A stretch of 64,000 nt of DNA from Verrucomicrobiota bacterium (GTDB lineage: Bacteria; Verrucomicrobiota; Verrucomicrobiia; Limisphaerales; J093): the NCBI GenBank assembly GCA_027493615.1, contig JAOSKK010000001.1, positions 301,629 through 365,628 on the forward strand. Direction: 5' to 3'. Positions 49,491-58,525 of this stretch are shown piece after piece; position 1 is the stretch's first letter; the number at the start of each line of letters is the position of its first letter. The notes beneath the pieces are model-generated. The model was not told the DNA's origin, did not search any database, and was given only the letters and a program-made list of their open reading frames with translations. A program made the position numbers and the translations under genes.

Positions 49491-50717
49491 ATGCCATTTT
49501 GCCCAATTGGGTTTGTCTGAACCGGTGTTGGCGGGGGTGCGTGCGGCCGGTTACGTGCAACCGACGCCCATCCAACTTCGCGCCATCCCGCTGGTGATGG
49601 AGGGTCGCGACCTCATCGGCAGCGCGCAGACCGGCACGGGCAAGACGGCGGCGTTCGCCCTGCCGATCCTGTCCCGGCTGGGGCCCCAGCGCCGGGGCCG
49701 CGGTGTCTGGTGCTTGAACCGACGCGCGAGCTGGCCGCGCAGGTGGAGACCGCGTTCCGCGACTACGCCCGGTTCACCAAGCTGCAGGTGGCGGTGGCCT
49801 ACGGCGGGGTGGGTTATGGGCTGCAGAACGAAGCCCTGCGCCAGGGCGTGGACATCCTGGTGGCGACGCCCGGCCGGCTGCTGGATCATCTGGGACGCGG
49901 CACGTTGCGGCTGGATCGCGTCCAGTACCTGGTGCTGGACGAGGCCGACCGGATGCTCGACATGGGGTTTCTGCCCGACGTGAAGCGGATCATCGAGAAG
50001 TGCCCGCGCAAACGGCACACCTCGCTGTTCTCGGCCACGATCCCCCGGAGATCGAGACCCTGATCCGCTGGGCCATGCACGCGCCGGAGGTGGTTGAGAT
50101 CGGGCTGCGGCGTTCCCCGGCGGAAACGGTGCGGCACGCGATCTACCCGGTGTCGTCCCGGCAGAAGACCGACCTGCTGCTGGCGATCCTGAAACAGTTG
50201 AATTTTGATTCGGTGATTGTGTTCTGCCGCACGAAGCACGGGGCGGACCAGGTGGCCGGCACGCTCAAGCGGCATAATCACGCCGTGGCGGTGCTGCACT
50301 CCAACCGCACGCAGCGGGAACGGGAACAGGCGCTGCGCGGGTTCCGGGACGGCCGCTTCGAGGTGTTGGTCGCCACGGACATCGCCTCGCGCGGACTGGA
50401 CATCGAGGACGTCAGCCACGTGATCAACTACGATGTGCCGCAGCACCCTGAGGACTACGTGCATCGCATCGGGCGCACCGGGCGGGCCCAGGCCACCGGG
50501 GACGCCTTGACCCTGATGACGGCCGAGGACGCGATGCACGTGATGGCCATCGAGCGTTTCATCGGGCGGAAGGTCGACCGGGCGAAGCTGGACGATTTTC
50601 CCTACGTGTACACCGCGCTGTTCGAGGAGCTCAAACCGGGGAGCACCCCGCTGCACCAGCGCCGTGCGCGGGGGTCGCATCGGACGCGGCTACCATTTCG
50701 GGCCGGCACGACGGTAG
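49491..50717 (+). CDS. DEAD-box RNA helicase, RhlE-type
   Basis: ATP-dependent RNA helicase of about 410 residues. Motifs: Q motif [14 protein letters not shown], Walker [25 protein letters not shown] (Ia), [13 protein letters not shown] box [24 protein letters not shown] (motif III), [28 protein letters not shown] and HRIGRTGRA (VI). Several breaks need repair: one T too many at 49497-49500 restores [12 protein letters not shown], then near 49705, at 50042-50047 (C run one short) and near 50668-50673 (G run). With the last repaired the end reads [11 protein letters not shown] and stops at TAG 50715-50717, the usual RhlE tail. Role: RNA remodelling in ribosome assembly or mRNA decay. Confidence 0.9.
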
Positions 50718-50789
50718 CCAGCCCGCACATCGGGGCAGGGCGGGCCAGATTGGGGCGTGCTGTTTTCCGCCAGCACCTCGAATTTTCGG

Positions 50790-50835
50790 AACCGACACGC
50801 CGCGACGGAGTGCAGGCTGGAAGCCCGCCCCACAA
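50790..50835 (-). repeat. Partial dispersed repeat (copy E, tail only, inverted)
   Basis: On the minus strand this reads GGGCGGGCTTCCAGCCTGC and CTCCGTCGCGGCG, matching the tail of copies A, B and D without the hairpin. It sits in the 176-base gap after the helicase gene. Confidence 0.5.
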
Positions 50836-50893
50836 CGCCCACCGCGCACGGCCCGGCGACCGGGCGTCGCGCGGCAGGGAGCACGGGGCGTCG

Positions 50894-51616
50894 CTACTTC
50901 AGACCGGCGTAGACGCGGTGCACGTCGTCGTGGTCGTCCAGCGCATCCAGGAACTCGGCGACTTCGCGGCGCTCGCTCTCGCCGAGCTCGACGGGGTTCT
51001 TCGCCAGGTAACGCAGCTCGCTGGCCAGGATCTTCCAGCCCGCCCTGGCAAGCCAGCCGCTCACCGCGGTGAGATCCTTGGGGTCGGTGAGAAACCGTGC
51101 GCCGACTTGCCCGGCGGGGGTCTCCTCGGCCTCGAGCGCCTCGAGGTTCTGCGCTCCGGCTTCGATGGCATCCGCCTCCGCATCGCGAGTCGCGTCGGGA
51201 TGGGCGGCCTCGACGACGCCGGCGCGGTCGAAGAAGAAGGCCATGCTGCCGGGTTGGCCGAGCGTGCCGGCCCGGAAAAGGTTGCGGATCTCGGGCGCGG
51301 TCCGGTTGCGGTTGTCGGTGAGGCACTCGACCACCACGGGGACCTTGTGGGGCGCGAAGCCCTCGTAGATCAAGGTCTCGAAGTGGACCATCTCGCCGGT
51401 CTGACCGCTCCCTTTCTTGATGGCCCGCTCGATGGTGTCGCGCGTGACCGAGGCCTTCTTGGCCTTCTCGACCGCCGCGGCCAGGCGTGGATTGAGGTCC
51501 GGATCACCGCCGCCGAGCTTGGCCGCAACCATCATTTCGCGGACCAGCTTGCTGACCAGTTGACCCTTCTTCTGCGCGGCCGCCTCGCGACCGGCCTGTT
51601 TCCATTGGGCGCCCAC
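50894..51616 (-). CDS. YebC/PmpR-family protein
   Basis: A 240-residue protein of the YebC family, DNA-binding or ribosome-linked regulators present in nearly all bacteria. Typical blocks: MGAQWKQAGREAAAQKKGQL, NPRLAAAVEKAKKASVTRDT, IERAIKKGSG, ETLIYEGFAPHKVPVVVECL (20 residues) and TDNRNRTAPEIRNLFRAGTL (20). The C-terminal region has GARFLTDPKDLTAVSGWLA and FLDALDDHDDVHRVYAGL, the expected ending. One intact frame. It lies in a minus-strand run with folA and the Nif3-like gene. Recent work links YebC proteins to translation of difficult motifs, but that is family knowledge. Confidence 0.93.
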   Translation of the reverse strand: MGAQWKQAGREAAAQKKGQLVSKLVREMMVAAKLGGGDPDLNPRLAAAVEKAKKASVTRDTIERAIKKGSGQTGEMVHFETLIYEGFAPHKVPVVVECLTDNRNRTAPEIRNLFRAGTLGQPGSMAFFFDRAGVVEAAHPDATRDAEADAIEAGAQNLEALEAEETPAGQVGARFLTDPKDLTAVSGWLARAGWKILASELRYLAKNPVELGESERREVAEFLDALDDHDDVHRVYAGLK

Positions 51617-51626
51617 AGGCGGAGGT

Positions 51627-52264
51627 TTACCCGTCCGAAGGCCGCGGGTTCAAGGCGGAAGCAGCAGGCGGATCGGGCGCTCCACGGGTGCCGGCGGCGG
51701 CCAGGAGCCGGTTCCGGTAGTGCAGGATCGTGAACTCCGGCGTGTCCCGGAGCTCCCCAACCAGGTCGAATTGGTCTTCGAACGGCGGGAAGAAGGCGTC
51801 GCCCTCGACGGTGCGTTTCACGAGCGTGAGGTAGAGGTCGGAGCAACGTGGCAGGGCTTGCCGATAGACGTCCGCGCCGCCGCAGATGAACACCGTCCGG
51901 GGATCGTCCGGGGCCAGGGGCAGAGCATTCAGATCGGGCGCGGTGAGCACCTGCGGGTGGGTCCAGCCCGAACGTGTCAACACGATGGTCTGGCGCTGGG
52001 GAAGGGCGCGGCCGATGGACGCGAAGGTCCGCCGGCCCATCAACAGGACGTGGTGGAGCGTGAGCTGCTTGAACCAGCGGAAGTCCTCGGGCAGATGCCA
52101 GGGAGGCGGTTGCCGCAGCCGATGACGCGGTTGAGGGCCATGGCGGCGATCGCCTGGAACGGCAGGCGAACCAGCGCGGGCTGTGTTGAAGCGCCGGCTG
52201 GCTGAGCCGCGTGGGCGGTCTCCGCGGCCGCGGGAGCGGGTTGCGGCGGGGCCGGTTCAGTCAC
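51627..52264 (-). CDS. folA: Dihydrofolate reductase
   Basis: Reduces dihydrofolate with NADPH. The opening strand FQAIAAMALNRVIGCGNRLP carries the substrate loop; the frame then breaks near 52105, where the sequence has CTCCCTGGC and one more C gives NRLPWHLPEDFRWFK, the conserved W and D/E. The rest reads MGRRTFASIGRALPQRQTIV (20 residues), IFICGGADVYRQALPRCSD-like and DLYLTLVKRTVEGDAFFPPF. About 212 residues; the first 36 are an Ala/Pro-rich extension that is unusual for the family and may not all be translated. The written ATG overlaps the stop of the Nif3-like gene by 8 bases, consistent with coupling. Confidence 0.9.
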
Positions 52265-53021
52265 AAGCCGGAGGGGTGATCCAGGAAGCTCCAGGGAGGT
52301 TGAACCTGCGACTGAGATGATCGGCGAGCGCCTTGACCCCGAACGTCTCGGTGGCGTAGTGGCCGCCGTAGAAGACGTTCACGCCGAGGGCCTCGGCCTG
52401 CGCGAACGTCCAGTGCGGTCCCTCGCCCGTGATGAAGGTGTCCACGCCCTCGGCGACCGCTTGAGCCAGCTCCGCGCCGGCGCCGCCGGTCACGACACCC
52501 ACGCGCCGGCAGACCCCGGGGCCGCCCGGGAGGAGAATCGCGGGTTTGCCCAGCACTTGCTCCAGGCGTTGCGCCAGGGTGGTCCGAGGCAGGCGCACGC
52601 GGGACTGGAAGCCGATGGGACGGCCTTTGCACTGAAAGAAGGGGGTGCGCGACGGGAGGCGGAGCGCAGCACAGAGCCGGGCGTTGTTGCCGAGCCGCGG
52701 ATGCGCGTCGAGAGGCAGGTGCGAGCTGTACACCGCGACGTCGTGGTCGAGCAGAAGGCGCAGCAGCCGGTAGCGATGGCCGGTCCACGGATGGGTGGGG
52801 CTCCAGAAGAGGCCGTGGTGGGCGAGCAGGAGGTCGGCGCCGGCGGCCACCGCCAGTTCCACGGTGGCAAGGCTGGCGTCCACCGCCGCGGCGAGGCGCG
52901 TGATGGTGCCGCGGTTTTCGACCTGCAAACCGTTGCACGCGCCGTCCCAGTCGGTGAATGCTCCGGGGCGAAGCAGGGAGTCGCAGTGGCGGGCCAGCGT
53001 GGCGAGGGCAACGGACGGCAT
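52257..53021 (-). CDS. Nif3-like dinuclear metal centre protein (YbgI/DUF34)
   Basis: A 254-residue member of the Nif3/YbgI family, hexameric proteins with two metal ions per subunit, of unclear biochemical role. Motifs: WDGACNGLQVENRG at about residues 25-38, VDASLATVELAVAAGADLLL (20) with AHHGLFW supplying two His ligands at 67-73, VYSSHLPLDAHPRLGNN, and the C-terminal TGEGPHWTFAQAEALGVNVF (20) and GGHYATETFGVKAL with Glu/His ligands. The frame is intact and length is standard. First gene of the minus-strand cluster Nif3-folA-yebC. Confidence 0.9.
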   Translation of the reverse strand: MPSVALATLARHCDSLLRPGAFTDWDGACNGLQVENRGTITRLAAAVDASLATVELAVAAGADLLLAHHGLFWSPTHPWTGHRYRLLRLLLDHDVAVYSSHLPLDAHPRLGNNARLCAALRLPSRTPFFQCKGRPIGFQSRVRLPRTTLAQRLEQVLGKPAILLPGGPGVCRRVGVVTGGAGAELAQAVAEGVDTFITGEGPHWTFAQAEALGVNVFYGGHYATETFGVKALADHLSRRFNLPGASWITPPACD

Positions 53022-53129
53022 GAGGCGACAGAATCCGATCCCGAGGGGGTGCCGTCACGAAGATTTCGTGGGCGGCGTATTGAATTCTTCCGCGGCGGCT
53101 TCCTATAGTGCGGCCAACTTGGTCCGAGC

Positions 53130-55073
53130 ATGAGCCAACACTCCGACGACGCGCCTCCGTGGGACCTCGCCGCGGCGCGCAGCCTCTACAACATCGACCG
53201 CTGGGGCGCGGGCTATTTTGACATCAACGCCGAAGGTCATGTGGTCGCCAAGCCGCTGCAGGACAAGGGCGCCGCGGTGGATCTCACGGACGTCGCGGAG
53301 GAAGCCCGTGGGCGGGGGTTGCGGTTTCCTTTGCTGATTCGGTTCCAGGACATCCTGCGCCACCGGGTGGAGGCGATCAACCAGGCGTTCCGGCATTCGA
53401 TCGAGGAGTTCCAGTACCAGGGCCGGTACCGGGGCGTGTTTCCGATCAAGGTGAACCAGTTGCGGGAGGTGGTGGAGGAGATCCTGGATGCCGGGCGGCC
53501 GCATGATTTCGGGCTCGAGGTGGGGAGCAAGCCCGAGCTGTTTGCCGGGCTCGCGCTGCAAGGGCAGCCGGGCAACCTCATGTTGTGCAACGGCTACAAG
53601 GACGCCGCCTTCATCCGCATGGCGCTGCTGGGGCGCAAGCTCGGCAAGGAAGTGATCCTCGTCGTCGAGAAGATCGAGGAACTCCGCCATATCCTCGAGT
53701 TGGCCCGGCAGATGGCCGTCGAGCCGATGATCGGCATCCGGGTCCGGTTGGCCAGCAAGGGCCGCGGCAAGTGGGCGCAGAGCGCGGGCGAGAACGCCAA
53801 GTTCGGTCTGAACACGGCCGAGTTGCTGGCCGCCGCCGAGCTGCTGCGCGCCGAGAACCTCGTCGGGAGCTTCCGGCTCCTGCACTTCCACATTGGATCG
53901 CAAGTCCCCGACATCCTGACCATCAAGAAGGCGGTCCAGGAGGCGGGGCGGTTCTACGCCAAGCTGGCGAAGATGGGTTTTCCGATCCGGTACCTCGATG
54001 TGGGCGGGGGCTTGGGAGTTGACTACGACGGCAGCCGCACGGCGTTTGACAGCTCGACCAATTACACGCTCCAGGAGTACACGAACGACATCGTGTACTA
54101 CCTCGGGGACGTGTGTAACGCCGAGAAGGTCCCGCATCCCGACATCATCAGCGAGAGCGGCCGGGCGATCGTGGCCCACCACAGCGTCTTGATTGTCGAG
54201 GTGTTTGGCGCCATCGCGAAGACCCAGTCGCCGCGGCTTCAGGAGACGAACGGTCAGGAACATCGTCTTGTCCGGGAACTGCTGGACATCCAGCGGAGCC
54301 TGCCCCGGCTCAACAAGCTCGAGGCCTACCATGACGCCCAGGAGCACAAGGAGGACGCGCACGCCCTGTTCGCGCTGGGCCTGCTCGAGTTGCCGGACAA
54401 GGCCCGCATCGAAAACCTCTATTGGGAGATTGGCGCGGCGGTCGTGCGCTCCTTCCGGGGTCAGGCCTATGTACCCGAGGAGATCCGCCAGCTCGAGGAC
54501 AGCCTGGCCGATCAGTACCTCTGCAACTTCTCCGTGTTCCAGTCGCTCCTGGATCACTGGGCCCTGGACCAGCTCTTTCCCATCATGCCGATCAGCCGGC
54601 TCCTCGAACGGCCCACGCGGGAGGCCACGCTGGCGGACATCACCTGCGATTCGGACGGGCAGGTGAACCGGTTCATCGATCTGCGCGATGTGCGCGACAC
54701 CCTGCCGCTCCATGCGTTGAATCACACCGCCGCGCCGGGGAGCGAGCCCTACTACCTCGGTTTCTTCCTGATGGGGGCCTACCAGGACATCATGGGCGAC
54801 CTGCACAACCTGTTCGGCCGGGTCAACGAGGTGCATGTGTTTCTCGACCCGGACGAGCCGGCCGGCTACTACGTCGAGGAGATCATTCAGGGCGCCACCA
54901 TTGTCGAGGCCCTGCAGGCGGTGCAGTACGACGAAAACGAGCTCAAACGCCAGATGAAGGCCCAGATGGACGCCGCGATCAAGTCGGACAAACTCAAACC
55001 CTCCGAGGCCATGCGGCTGCTCGATGAATACGAGAAGGGCTTGAAGGAATACACCTACCTCTCCATCACGTGA
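53130..55073 (+). CDS. speA: Biosynthetic arginine decarboxylase
   Basis: PLP-dependent fold-type III enzyme converting arginine to agmatine for polyamine synthesis. 647 residues. The PLP lysine is Lys107 in GVFPIKVNQLREV; HDFGLEVGSKPEL, LCNGYKDAAFIRMALLGRKL (20) and LLHFHIGSQVPDI follow, then VGGGLGVDYDGSRTAFDSS and ISESGRAIVAHHSVL. The C-terminal domain has VQYDENELKRQMKAQMDAA, the SpeA-type tail. One intact frame, in contrast to many neighbours. The next gene begins with a GTG overlapping the stop (GTGA at 55070-55073), so translation may be coupled. Confidence 0.95.
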   Translation: MSQHSDDAPPWDLAAARSLYNIDRWGAGYFDINAEGHVVAKPLQDKGAAVDLTDVAEEARGRGLRFPLLIRFQDILRHRVEAINQAFRHSIEEFQYQGRYRGVFPIKVNQLREVVEEILDAGRPHDFGLEVGSKPELFAGLALQGQPGNLMLCNGYKDAAFIRMALLGRKLGKEVILVVEKIEELRHILELARQMAVEPMIGIRVRLASKGRGKWAQSAGENAKFGLNTAELLAAAELLRAENLVGSFRLLHFHIGSQVPDILTIKKAVQEAGRFYAKLAKMGFPIRYLDVGGGLGVDYDGSRTAFDSSTNYTLQEYTNDIVYYLGDVCNAEKVPHPDIISESGRAIVAHHSVLIVEVFGAIAKTQSPRLQETNGQEHRLVRELLDIQRSLPRLNKLEAYHDAQEHKEDAHALFALGLLELPDKARIENLYWEIGAAVVRSFRGQAYVPEEIRQLEDSLADQYLCNFSVFQSLLDHWALDQLFPIMPISRLLERPTREATLADITCDSDGQVNRFIDLRDVRDTLPLHALNHTAAPGSEPYYLGFFLMGAYQDIMGDLHNLFGRVNEVHVFLDPDEPAGYYVEEIIQGATIVEALQAVQYDENELKRQMKAQMDAAIKSDKLKPSEAMRLLDEYEKGLKEYTYLSIT

Positions 55074-55834
55074 CCGCGCGCGGTTTCTTCACCCCGCCGC
55101 CGGCCCCGCGCCGCCCCGTGCCTGACGCTGGTTGTCCCCCTGACCCGATGGCTCCACCGCCCAGCGCCGACGCGAGTCTGATGCCGTCGCTGGGCCGGCT
55201 GGTGCGGGGTTTGACGCTGCTGTTCTGGGGTCTGCCGCTCGCGCTGGTGGTCTGCGTGCAGACGGCGCGCACGGGGGTGCTGGGATCGTTCGGACTGTTG
55301 CCGCCGGTCGTGGCCAACGCCCTGCTGCTCCATGCGCTGATGCTGACCGGGAGTTTCCGATCCAACGAACGGGTGTGGCGGCAGGCGCTCGAACGGGTGC
55401 GCCTGCTGGCGGTGATCAACCTCGGACTCTCGCCGTTTCTGCATTGGTGGAAGCTGTTGCCCGACGTCCCGCATTACCAGGTGGCCGTGGCCGTCATGGG
55501 CTGCACCGGCCTGCTGTTTCTGTTCTGCCTCAATCTGGCCCTGCGGCGCTTGGCGGCCATGCTGCCCGACCAGACGTTGCGGTTGGAGGCGCGGTTGTTC
55601 ACCAGCCTCAACCTCGGTTTGCTGGCGACCACGGCCGTCCTGGCGCTGGTGGGCGTGGGACTCGGACGCGTGGACCCGCTGCCGCCCGAGCTGGTGCCGG
55701 TCGGGCGCCTGGTGGTGCACCTTGGGTTGGCAATGCTCCTGGTCCTGGTGCTGCTGCCGCTGGCCCTCACCATGACGCTGATCTGGAAGATCAAGGAGAC
55801 AATCCTGGCGGGGGTGTTCGGGCCGGGGAAATGA
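55070..55834 (+). CDS. Hypothetical multi-span membrane protein coupled to speA
   Basis: About 228-254 residues with six membrane segments, e.g. LVRGLTLLFWGLPLALVVC, LLPPVVANALLLHALMLTG, VAVMGCTGLLFLFCLNLAL and LVVHLGLAMLLVLVLLPLAL (20). No recognised family. The GTG at 55070 overlaps the speA stop, but the first 26 residues are Pro-rich; ATG 55148 is a sensible alternative start. A candidate non-coding RNA promoter lies 73 bases after its stop. Function unknown. Confidence 0.6.
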   Translation: MTARGFFTPPPAPRRPVPDAGCPPDPMAPPPSADASLMPSLGRLVRGLTLLFWGLPLALVVCVQTARTGVLGSFGLLPPVVANALLLHALMLTGSFRSNERVWRQALERVRLLAVINLGLSPFLHWWKLLPDVPHYQVAVAVMGCTGLLFLFCLNLALRRLAAMLPDQTLRLEARLFTSLNLGLLATTAVLALVGVGLGRVDPLPPELVPVGRLVVHLGLAMLLVLVLLPLALTMTLIWKIKETILAGVFGPGK

Positions 55835-55906
55835 GAGGCGGTTCGCGCCGAGGTTTCGAGCACCTTGGGTTGCCGCAGGGGGCGCAAAAAAAGTTCAGCA
55901 AACCTC

Positions 55907-55936
55907 TTGACACTGGGGCGTGGGACTGCTTTTATA
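55907..55936 (+). promoter_or_regulatory. Sigma-70-like promoter for the candidate RNA
   Basis: TTGACA (55907-55912), an 18-base spacer and TTTATA (55931-55936), the only near-consensus pair I noticed in the window. No protein gene on the plus strand follows before the two terminators, so it would drive a short RNA starting near 55943. Confidence 0.6.
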
Positions 55937-55942
55937 CGCGCG

Positions 55943-56117
55943 GGCTACGAAACCAGCTTTCGGGCACACTGAGTAAAATGATCTTTGAATGCCCACTCAA
56001 TTTCCGTCGCTGGCTATGTACCGGTTGGTGACGGAACTTCCCCGTAGTCCCACAGTTGTACTCTGAAAACTCCCCGGGTCCCAGATCCTTCCTCAGGATC
56101 GGGACCCGGTTCTCTTT
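55943..56117 (+). ncRNA. Candidate structured non-coding RNA, unassigned
   Basis: About 175 bases between a good promoter and a strong terminator. It can fold as a three-way junction: a closing stem GGGCTACG (55942-55949) with CGTAGTCCC (56043-56051, one bulged T), a hairpin GGGCA/TGCCC (55962-55966 with 55990-55994) and a hairpin TTCCGTC/GACGGAA (56002-56008 with 56030-56036). CCAGC (55953-55957) could pair with GCTGG (56009-56013) as an alternative. No reading frame or Shine-Dalgarno makes sense inside. It does not show SRP, tmRNA or RNase P hallmarks. It could be 6S RNA or a group-specific RNA; identity is open. Confidence 0.5.
56074..56117 (+). terminator. Rho-independent terminator 1 of the candidate RNA
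   Basis: Stem CCGGGTCCC (56074-56082) / GGGACCCGG (56101-56109), extended after one bulged A by GATCCT (56084-56089) / AGGATC (56095-56100), then TTCTCTTT. Fifteen pairs with a T-rich tail on the plus strand. Confidence 0.85.
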
Positions 56118-56121
56118 AGGC

Positions 56122-56167
56122 AACGGGTCGGTTGGACCTCCCGGTTCAACCGACCCGTTCTTCTTTT
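56122..56167 (+). terminator. Rho-independent terminator 2, in tandem
   Basis: Perfect 13-base stem AACGGGTCGGTTG (56122-56134) / CAACCGACCCGTT (56147-56159) followed by CTTCTTTT. The T-rich tail is on the plus strand, so it backs up terminator 1 and also isolates the minus-strand gene ending at 56206. Confidence 0.85.
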
Positions 56168-56205
56168 CCCGGGGCCGACTTTAACTGCCAGCCCGCCGCG
56201 AGAGC

Positions 56206-57645
56206 TCAGACCAGTTTCCAGCCCTGGCGGTACTCGCGACGCAGGAACTCGTTGGCTTCGGGCAGGTTCGTGAATCGGAATGCGACCGGATCCCACTCCA
56301 GTTTGCGCCGGGTCAGCAGTTCGCGGACCTGGACTCGCAAAGCGACGTTGCCGAGCAGGACGGTCTCGGCCAACGGACCGGCCCAGTCAAAGTTCGAGCC
56401 GGCCGGCTTGCCGCTCTTGCACGCCTCCACCCAATCCCGGTAGTGCCCGTTGATCCGGGGCAGCGTGCGAGGGATTTCCCCGGCCTCCTTGCGCACGCTG
56501 GCGGGATAGATGCTGCTCCCCAGGATGAAGCCCCGTTCCCCCACCAGCATGCGTCCGTTGTCACCCATCATCTCGCCGTCCGGAAGTTGTTCGGGGCGCG
56601 GCGGGCGCAGGCCGCCGTCGTACCAGACGAGCTTGAGCGCTGGCATTTCGACCTCACCCGCCCCGGGACCGCTCAGGCCGAGGACGTGGGGGTTGTTTGC
56701 CTGGACCGAGCGATCACGCGCGGGGAAGTAGTAGGTGACCATCGAGCCCAACGGGTAGGTCTCCTCATTGACCCGTGTGGAGCTGGCCTGGACGCTGAGG
56801 GGCGCACCGAGCTTCAGGGCCCGGAAAACCGGGTCGAAGGCGTGGCAGCCGATGTCGCCCAGCGCGCCGGTGCCGAAATCCCACCAACCGCGCCAACGGA
56901 ACGGCAGATACGCCGGGTGGAAGGGCCGCTCCGGCGCTGGACCCAGCCACAGGTCCCAATCGAGGGTGTCCGGCACAGGTGGGGTGTCCTTGGGCCGCGG
57001 AACGCCCTGTGGCCAGTACTCGTTGAAAAGGCCCTGCGAAGGGCGATCGGTCCAGATGTGCGCTTCGCGGATCGGGCCGATGGCACCGGACCAGACGATT
57101 TCGCAGAGCCGCCGGGTTTCCTCGGAACCCGCGCCCTGGTTGCCCATCTGGGTGGCGACGCGGGCCTCGCGGGCTGCGGTGGCGACCTGGCGGGCTTCCC
57201 AGACGGAGTGGGTCAGGGGTTTCTCGCAGTAGGTGTGTTTGCCGCGGGCGATCGCGGCGATGGACGCGAAGGCGTGGACGTGGTCGGGGGTGGCCACGAC
57301 CACCGCGTCGATCTCCTTCACCTCCTCCAGCATCTTGCGGTAGTCCTTGTACGGCTTCGCGTCGGGGTAGCGACGAAACGTGCCGGCGGCGTGGCGCCAG
57401 TCGACGTCGGCGAGAGCGACGAGGTTCTCGCCCGGGCTTTCCTTGAGGATGCTGCCCAGGTCGGAAGCGCCCTGTCCGCCGACGCCGATGCCGGCGATGT
57501 TGAGGCGGTTGCTGGGAGGGGTCTGGCCGCGCAAGCCGAGCACGGAACTGGGGACGATGAGGCAGGCGGCGGTGGTGGCGCCCGCGGAGCGCAGAAAACC
57601 GCGACGGGTCAGTTCAAGGCGAGGGGACGGATGTTCGCGAGGCAT
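56206..57645 (-). CDS. Tat-exported Gfo/Idh/MocA oxidoreductase
   Basis: A 479-residue exported NAD(P)-dependent oxidoreductase. The leader LTRRGFLRSAGATTAACL has twin Arg; LNIAGIGVGGQGASDLGSIL (20) binds the nucleotide, LVALADVDWRHAAGTF and IDAVVVATPDHVHAFASIAA (20) follow, and TYCEKPLTHSVWEAR has the EKP motif. WWDFGTGALGDIGCHAFDPV (20) carries the HxxD-like catalytic part. The frame is intact. The start is ATG 57645, just before the leader, rather than the upstream ATG at 57750. It is the second such enzyme here (see 40037); paralogues of this type commonly act on sugars or inositols released outside the cell. Confidence 0.9.
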   Translation of the reverse strand: MPREHPSPRLELTRRGFLRSAGATTAACLIVPSSVLGLRGQTPPSNRLNIAGIGVGGQGASDLGSILKESPGENLVALADVDWRHAAGTFRRYPDAKPYKDYRKMLEEVKEIDAVVVATPDHVHAFASIAAIARGKHTYCEKPLTHSVWEARQVATAAREARVATQMGNQGAGSEETRRLCEIVWSGAIGPIREAHIWTDRPSQGLFNEYWPQGVPRPKDTPPVPDTLDWDLWLGPAPERPFHPAYLPFRWRGWWDFGTGALGDIGCHAFDPVFRALKLGAPLSVQASSTRVNEETYPLGSMVTYYFPARDRSVQANNPHVLGLSGPGAGEVEMPALKLVWYDGGLRPPRPEQLPDGEMMGDNGRMLVGERGFILGSSIYPASVRKEAGEIPRTLPRINGHYRDWVEACKSGKPAGSNFDWAGPLAETVLLGNVALRVQVRELLTRRKLEWDPVAFRFTNLPEANEFLRREYRQGWKLV

Positions 57646-57828
57646 GGGGAGTGGATGGCCCGCCCGCGCCCGGCCATGACAGGGGAGTGGACCACACGCA
57701 CGGCGGTACACCGCCGGCAACGGCCGGGCGCGGGAGCGCGGCCGGAGCAATCGCGCATGGCTGATTCAATGGGCGTTGGACGCGGGGGTGCGTCCGGGCC
57801 TTCAAAACAAATTGGACCAAAACAGGTC

Positions 57829-57858
57829 TTGCCAACGCCGTTGGCCTGCCGGTAGTGT
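57829..57858 (+). promoter_or_regulatory. Possible promoter for the rpsP operon
   Basis: TTGCCA (57829-57834), 18-base spacer, TAGTGT (57853-57858), about 85 bases before rpsP. The match is moderate and rests on spacing and position only. Confidence 0.3.
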
Positions 57859-57942
57859 CCGCCCCCTTGCGCGGCCTGCCACCCCGGTGGCCGGCCCGCC
57901 AGCAGAGGGCGCGGACACCCGTGGTGGCGCGCCTCCCGTTTT

Positions 57943-58194
57943 ATGGTCAAGATTCGCCTGAAGCGTGCCGGAACCAAGAATACCCCGGCGTATCGAATTG
58001 TGGTGGCGGACAGCCGCAGCCCTCGGGATGGCCGGTTCATCGAGGAGATCGGCTCGTACACGCCTTTGCAGAAGGGCCTCGATTACCGGCTCAAGCTCGA
58101 GCGGGCCGAGTACTGGCTCAGCAAGGGTGCGCAACCCACGGAGACGGTGGCCAGCTTCATCCGCGCCGCCCGCAAGCAGACGGCCACCAACTAA
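57943..58194 (+). CDS. rpsP: 30S ribosomal protein S16
   Basis: An 83-residue ribosomal protein. [20 protein letters not shown] (20) and [20 protein letters not shown] (20) are the family signature, then [20 protein letters not shown] (20). First gene of the run rpsP-KH-trmD-rplS, the classical order in most bacteria. A short gap of 11 bases separates it from the KH gene. Intact frame and standard length. Confidence 0.97.
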   Translation: MVKIRLKRAGTKNTPAYRIVVADSRSPRDGRFIEEIGSYTPLQKGLDYRLKLERAEYWLSKGAQPTETVASFIRAARKQTATN

Positions 58195-58205
58195 CCTCTG
58201 CTCCC

Positions 58206-58451
58206 ATGCAGGCGTGGCTCGAATTCGCGGCGCGCGGTCTGGTGGATCGACCCGAGGCGGTGCGTGTCACCGCGATTGAGCGGGGCGGGCAGACGCACTA
58301 CGAGCTGCGGGTGGATTCGGCGGACGTGGGCAAGGTGGTGGGCAAGCAAGGGGCCACCATCAAAGCCCTGCGCGCGTTGCTGCAAGTCGGCGCGGCCCGG
58401 CAGGGACGGCGTTGTTCCGTGGACATCGTCGAGGACGCGCCGCCGGAATAG
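58206..58451 (+). CDS. KH-domain RNA-binding protein KhpA-like
   Basis: An 81-residue single KH domain. The core [20 protein letters not shown] (20) contains the GxxG loop ([15 protein letters not shown]), and the flanking helices are intact. KhpA-type proteins, usually encoded between rpsP and trmD (as here), bind RNA and in some bacteria pair with KhpB to control cell division. The N-terminal [17 protein letters not shown] matches the family. Intact frame; start ATG 58206 lies 11 bases after rpsP. Confidence 0.93.
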   Translation: MQAWLEFAARGLVDRPEAVRVTAIERGGQTHYELRVDSADVGKVVGKQGATIKALRALLQVGAARQGRRCSVDIVEDAPPE

Positions 58452-58525
58452 CGGCCCCGGGGTCGGAGCCGGGACGCGGCAGGAACCACGAGGTACGAGG
58501 TCCGGCGCCAGGCGGAGGGTTGGGC

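Noticed and set aside
55943..56117. Assignment of the RNA as SRP, tmRNA or RNase P
   Set aside because: It lacks the SRP GGAA-tetraloop helix, the tmRNA tRNA-like ends and the conserved RNase P core; length also disagrees.
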